Of a stretch of DNA of 64,000 nt, positions 62,076 to 64,000 are shown piece by piece. Made by a program: the position numbers and the translations under genes. Source of the stretch: Lutibacter sp. B2 (GTDB lineage Bacteria > Bacillota > Clostridia > Peptostreptococcales > Thermotaleaceae); contig JADPRS010000003.1 in the NCBI GenBank assembly GCA_015686845.1, forward strand, positions 1-64,000. Direction: 5' to 3'. Position 1 is the stretch's first letter, and each line of letters opens with the position of its first letter. The notes beneath the pieces were generated by a model. It was not told the DNA's origin. It made no database searches and was given only the letters and a program-made list of their open reading frames with translations.

Positions 62076-63866
62076 ATGTTTAAAAGTATAAGGTGGAAAT
62101 TTGTTGCCATATACTTCTTGCCCGTATATATTGCAATGATGATTGTTAGTGTGTTTATTGTACAGCAGTTTCAAGAATATCATTTAAATATGGTAAGCGA
62201 GAATTTGAATAATTTGGGAAGAAGAGAGGGTCTCATTCAGGCTATAGCAAATTTTGAAAATTTAGAGGAAAATAAGAATGAAATACAAAAAAACATAGAT
62301 CAGTGGCCAACGGGGTTAAAAGAAGAAATTTTTATTGTAAGTAGAGATTTTCAAATTATTGCTAGAAGTAGAAATAGTGGGACAAATAGTAATGCCATTG
62401 ATGTACTTGATTATAAATTATTAACAAATGCACGTAATGGGGAAATCGTAGAGGAGGATATTTTTACAGAATCAAGAAATATTACTACTAAAAATATGGT
62501 GTTTCCCATTCAAGAGAAAGGAAAGTCTGTAAAGGGAATTTTGTATATAAGAGCAGACCTTTCAGATGTATATAAAACACTAGATAAATCAAAATGGATT
62601 TTAACAGAGGCTACCTTATTAGCACTTGTTATTACCATTGTATTGAGCTTTTTAATTGCGAGAAGTATTACTGAGCCAATTATTGATATGACTAAAAAAG
62701 CTGCTAGGATGGCAAAGGGAGATTTTAATCAAGTGGTTGAAGTGAAGTCTGATGATGAAATTGGTCAGCTTGGAGTCATGTTTAATTATGTAAGAGAGAA
62801 GTTAAACATTACGCTCTCTGAAATATCTAGTGAAAAAAGCAAGCTTGAGACGATTTTAAGCTATATGGCAGATGGGATTATAGCTGTAAATAATCAAGGG
62901 GAAATTATTCATGCAAACCCTACTGCTATGAATATGCTGCATTTATCAGAAGTAGAAATAAAAAATAAATCATATGATGAGATCATAGAAGGATTAAATA
63001 AGAATTTGACACTGTCTTTTATAGAAGAAAATCATCCGGATTTTGTTGGACGTGAAACAATTAAACTGAATGATAATATATTTTATACTAAATATGCTCC
63101 TTTTAAAGATGAAAAAGGAGATAAATCGGGTATCGTTATGGTATTACAAGACATTACAGAAAGACAAAAACTAGATAATATGAGAAAAGAATTTGTAGCC
63201 AACGTATCTCATGAATTAAAAACGCCACTTACAAGTATAAAGAGTTATACAGAAACGCTGTTAGATGGAGCGTTGGATGACAGAGAAATTGCGGAGAGTT
63301 TTCTCGAAGTAGTAAATAGTGAAGCGGATAGAATGAACAGATTGGTAAGAGATTTACTTCAGCTATCGAGGCTGGATTACCAAAAGGTTAATTGGAATAA
63401 AGAAAAGAATGATTTGGTAGAAATAGCAGAAAATGCTGTTTTTAAGATGCAAATAAATGCAAAAAATAAAAATCATAAATTATCTATTAAATCACATGAA
63501 GATTATTTGGTATCCATAATAGATCAAGATAAAATAGAACAGGTTATTATAAATATAATAAGCAATGCCATTAAATATACACCTGATGGTGGGGAGATAG
63601 AAGTTTTAGTATATAAAGAAAAAGATAAAGGCATTATAAGTATAATAGATAATGGAATTGGAATCCCTGAAAAGGATATTTCACGACTATTTGAAAGATT
63701 CTATAGAGTAGACAAAGCAAGGTCTAGAGACATGGGCGGAACAGGGCTAGGACTTTCAATTGCTAAACAGATTATACAAGCCCATGATGGAGACATTAGT
63801 GTAGAAAGTGAAGAAGGAAAAGGAACAAACTTTTCTATAAAATTGCCACTTGAAAATATTATGTAA
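62076..63866 (+). CDS. walK: WalK (YycG)-like sensor histidine kinase
   Basis: 596-aa kinase. TM1 (about 9-30), extracytoplasmic PAS/Cache-like domain (about 32-172), TM2 (about 174-195), HAMP (about 196-250), PAS (about 255-365; ILSYMADGIIAVNNQGEIIH), HisKA with SHELKTP (His379), and HATPase with NIISNAIKYT and GGTGLGLSIAKQI. The intracellular PAS between HAMP and HisKA is the WalK/PhoR layout. Together with walR it should control cell-wall turnover. Confidence 0.85.
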   Translation: MFKSIRWKFVAIYFLPVYIAMMIVSVFIVQQFQEYHLNMVSENLNNLGRREGLIQAIANFENLEENKNEIQKNIDQWPTGLKEEIFIVSRDFQIIARSRNSGTNSNAIDVLDYKLLTNARNGEIVEEDIFTESRNITTKNMVFPIQEKGKSVKGILYIRADLSDVYKTLDKSKWILTEATLLALVITIVLSFLIARSITEPIIDMTKKAARMAKGDFNQVVEVKSDDEIGQLGVMFNYVREKLNITLSEISSEKSKLETILSYMADGIIAVNNQGEIIHANPTAMNMLHLSEVEIKNKSYDEIIEGLNKNLTLSFIEENHPDFVGRETIKLNDNIFYTKYAPFKDEKGDKSGIVMVLQDITERQKLDNMRKEFVANVSHELKTPLTSIKSYTETLLDGALDDREIAESFLEVVNSEADRMNRLVRDLLQLSRLDYQKVNWNKEKNDLVEIAENAVFKMQINAKNKNHKLSIKSHEDYLVSIIDQDKIEQVIINIISNAIKYTPDGGEIEVLVYKEKDKGIISIIDNGIGIPEKDISRLFERFYRVDKARSRDMGGTGLGLSIAKQIIQAHDGDISVESEEGKGTNFSIKLPLENIM

Positions 63867-63898
63867 TCTTATCTTAAAATAAGTGTAATATGATTGTA

Positions 63899-63940
63899 AT
63901 AATAATAAGTTATAATGTGAGTGTTATAACTTATTATTAT
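63899..63940. repeat. 17-bp inverted repeat after walK
   Basis: Arms 63899-63915 and 63924-63940 are perfect complements (core AATAAGTTATAA) with an 8-nt loop. All A/T except one G-C pair, and no T run follows. It may be a weak terminator or an operator for the next gene, beyond the window. Confidence 0.5.
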
Positions 63941-64000
63941 ATAAAGATAAGGATAAAAATAGTTGAATGATATCCTATAAAATATAACAAATAGAATATG

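Overview
The window is low-GC, AT-rich DNA with strong AGGAGG-type ribosome binding sites, frequent TTG/GTG starts and hairpin-plus-T terminators. Gene content points to a motile, probably spore-forming, anaerobic member of the Clostridia: two methyl-accepting chemotaxis proteins, a SpoIIE-type phosphatase, tiny glycine-rich membrane proteins like those of spore formers, an ornithine racemase-like enzyme and many Clostridia-typical small proteins. The rpsF-ssb-rpsR, YybS-GdpP-rplI-dnaB, purA and walRK-like blocks are the set usually found near the replication origin of Firmicutes, and the window opens on the 3' end of a 5S rRNA gene.

Layout. 1-5520: end of an rRNA operon, a GntR regulator with its own promoter and palindrome, an Orn/Lys/Arg decarboxylase-like enzyme, and a complete tripartite tricarboxylate transporter (tctC-tctB-tctA). 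5626-9436: an OmpR/PhoR-type two-component system, the niacin repressor NiaR, and an EIIC-like membrane protein whose promoter carries an operator-like repeat. 9504-12903: UPF0182 membrane protein and a site-2 protease. 12904-14950: two tandem copies of a 40-41 aa membrane protein, a beta carbonic anhydrase, and a small putative DNA-binding protein preceded by four copies of TAATGTTA. 15358-21229: MBL hydrolase, membrane MCP, FabH-like enzyme, DEDDh exonuclease, secreted transglutaminase-like protein.

21230-24045 is the least ordinary stretch. A LexA/SOS-type box (CGAAC-N4-GTTCG) overlaps a promoter in front of two unrecognised genes. The first encodes a multi-pass membrane protein with a potassium-channel-like M1-P-M2 end and a TTYGD filter-like motif; the second encodes an unrecognised, probably soluble protein. 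About 600 bases with no convincing gene follow. This pair is my best candidate for an undescribed, damage-inducible membrane effector system; that role is inference.

24046-38845: a MerR/carboxymuconolactone-decarboxylase operon, aldehyde dehydrogenase, SanA-like protein, threonine aldolase, DUF2157/GDYXXLXY pair, Cache MCP, LysR plus YeiH exporter, ornithine racemase-like enzyme, NhaC antiporter and a YkvI-like transporter. 38905-50192: one long co-directional run covering signalling (SpoIIE phosphatase), envelope (DUF5711, CvpA, MscS), sulfur/selenium proteins (YedF, DUF3343), ribosomal proteins, SSB, c-di-AMP phosphodiesterase GdpP, L9 and DnaB helicase. 50292-55680: GNAT, DUF1858, purA, tRNA-Lys and tRNA-Thr, and the DnaD-like/DnaI-like helicase-loading pair. 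55792-64000: extracytoplasmic and intracellular peptidases (M1, M23 with LysM and G5, S8, MA) and the WalRK-like cell-wall regulatory system, which fits the peptidoglycan hydrolase nearby.

Functional calls rest on motifs read by eye. No database search, structure prediction or folding calculation was run.
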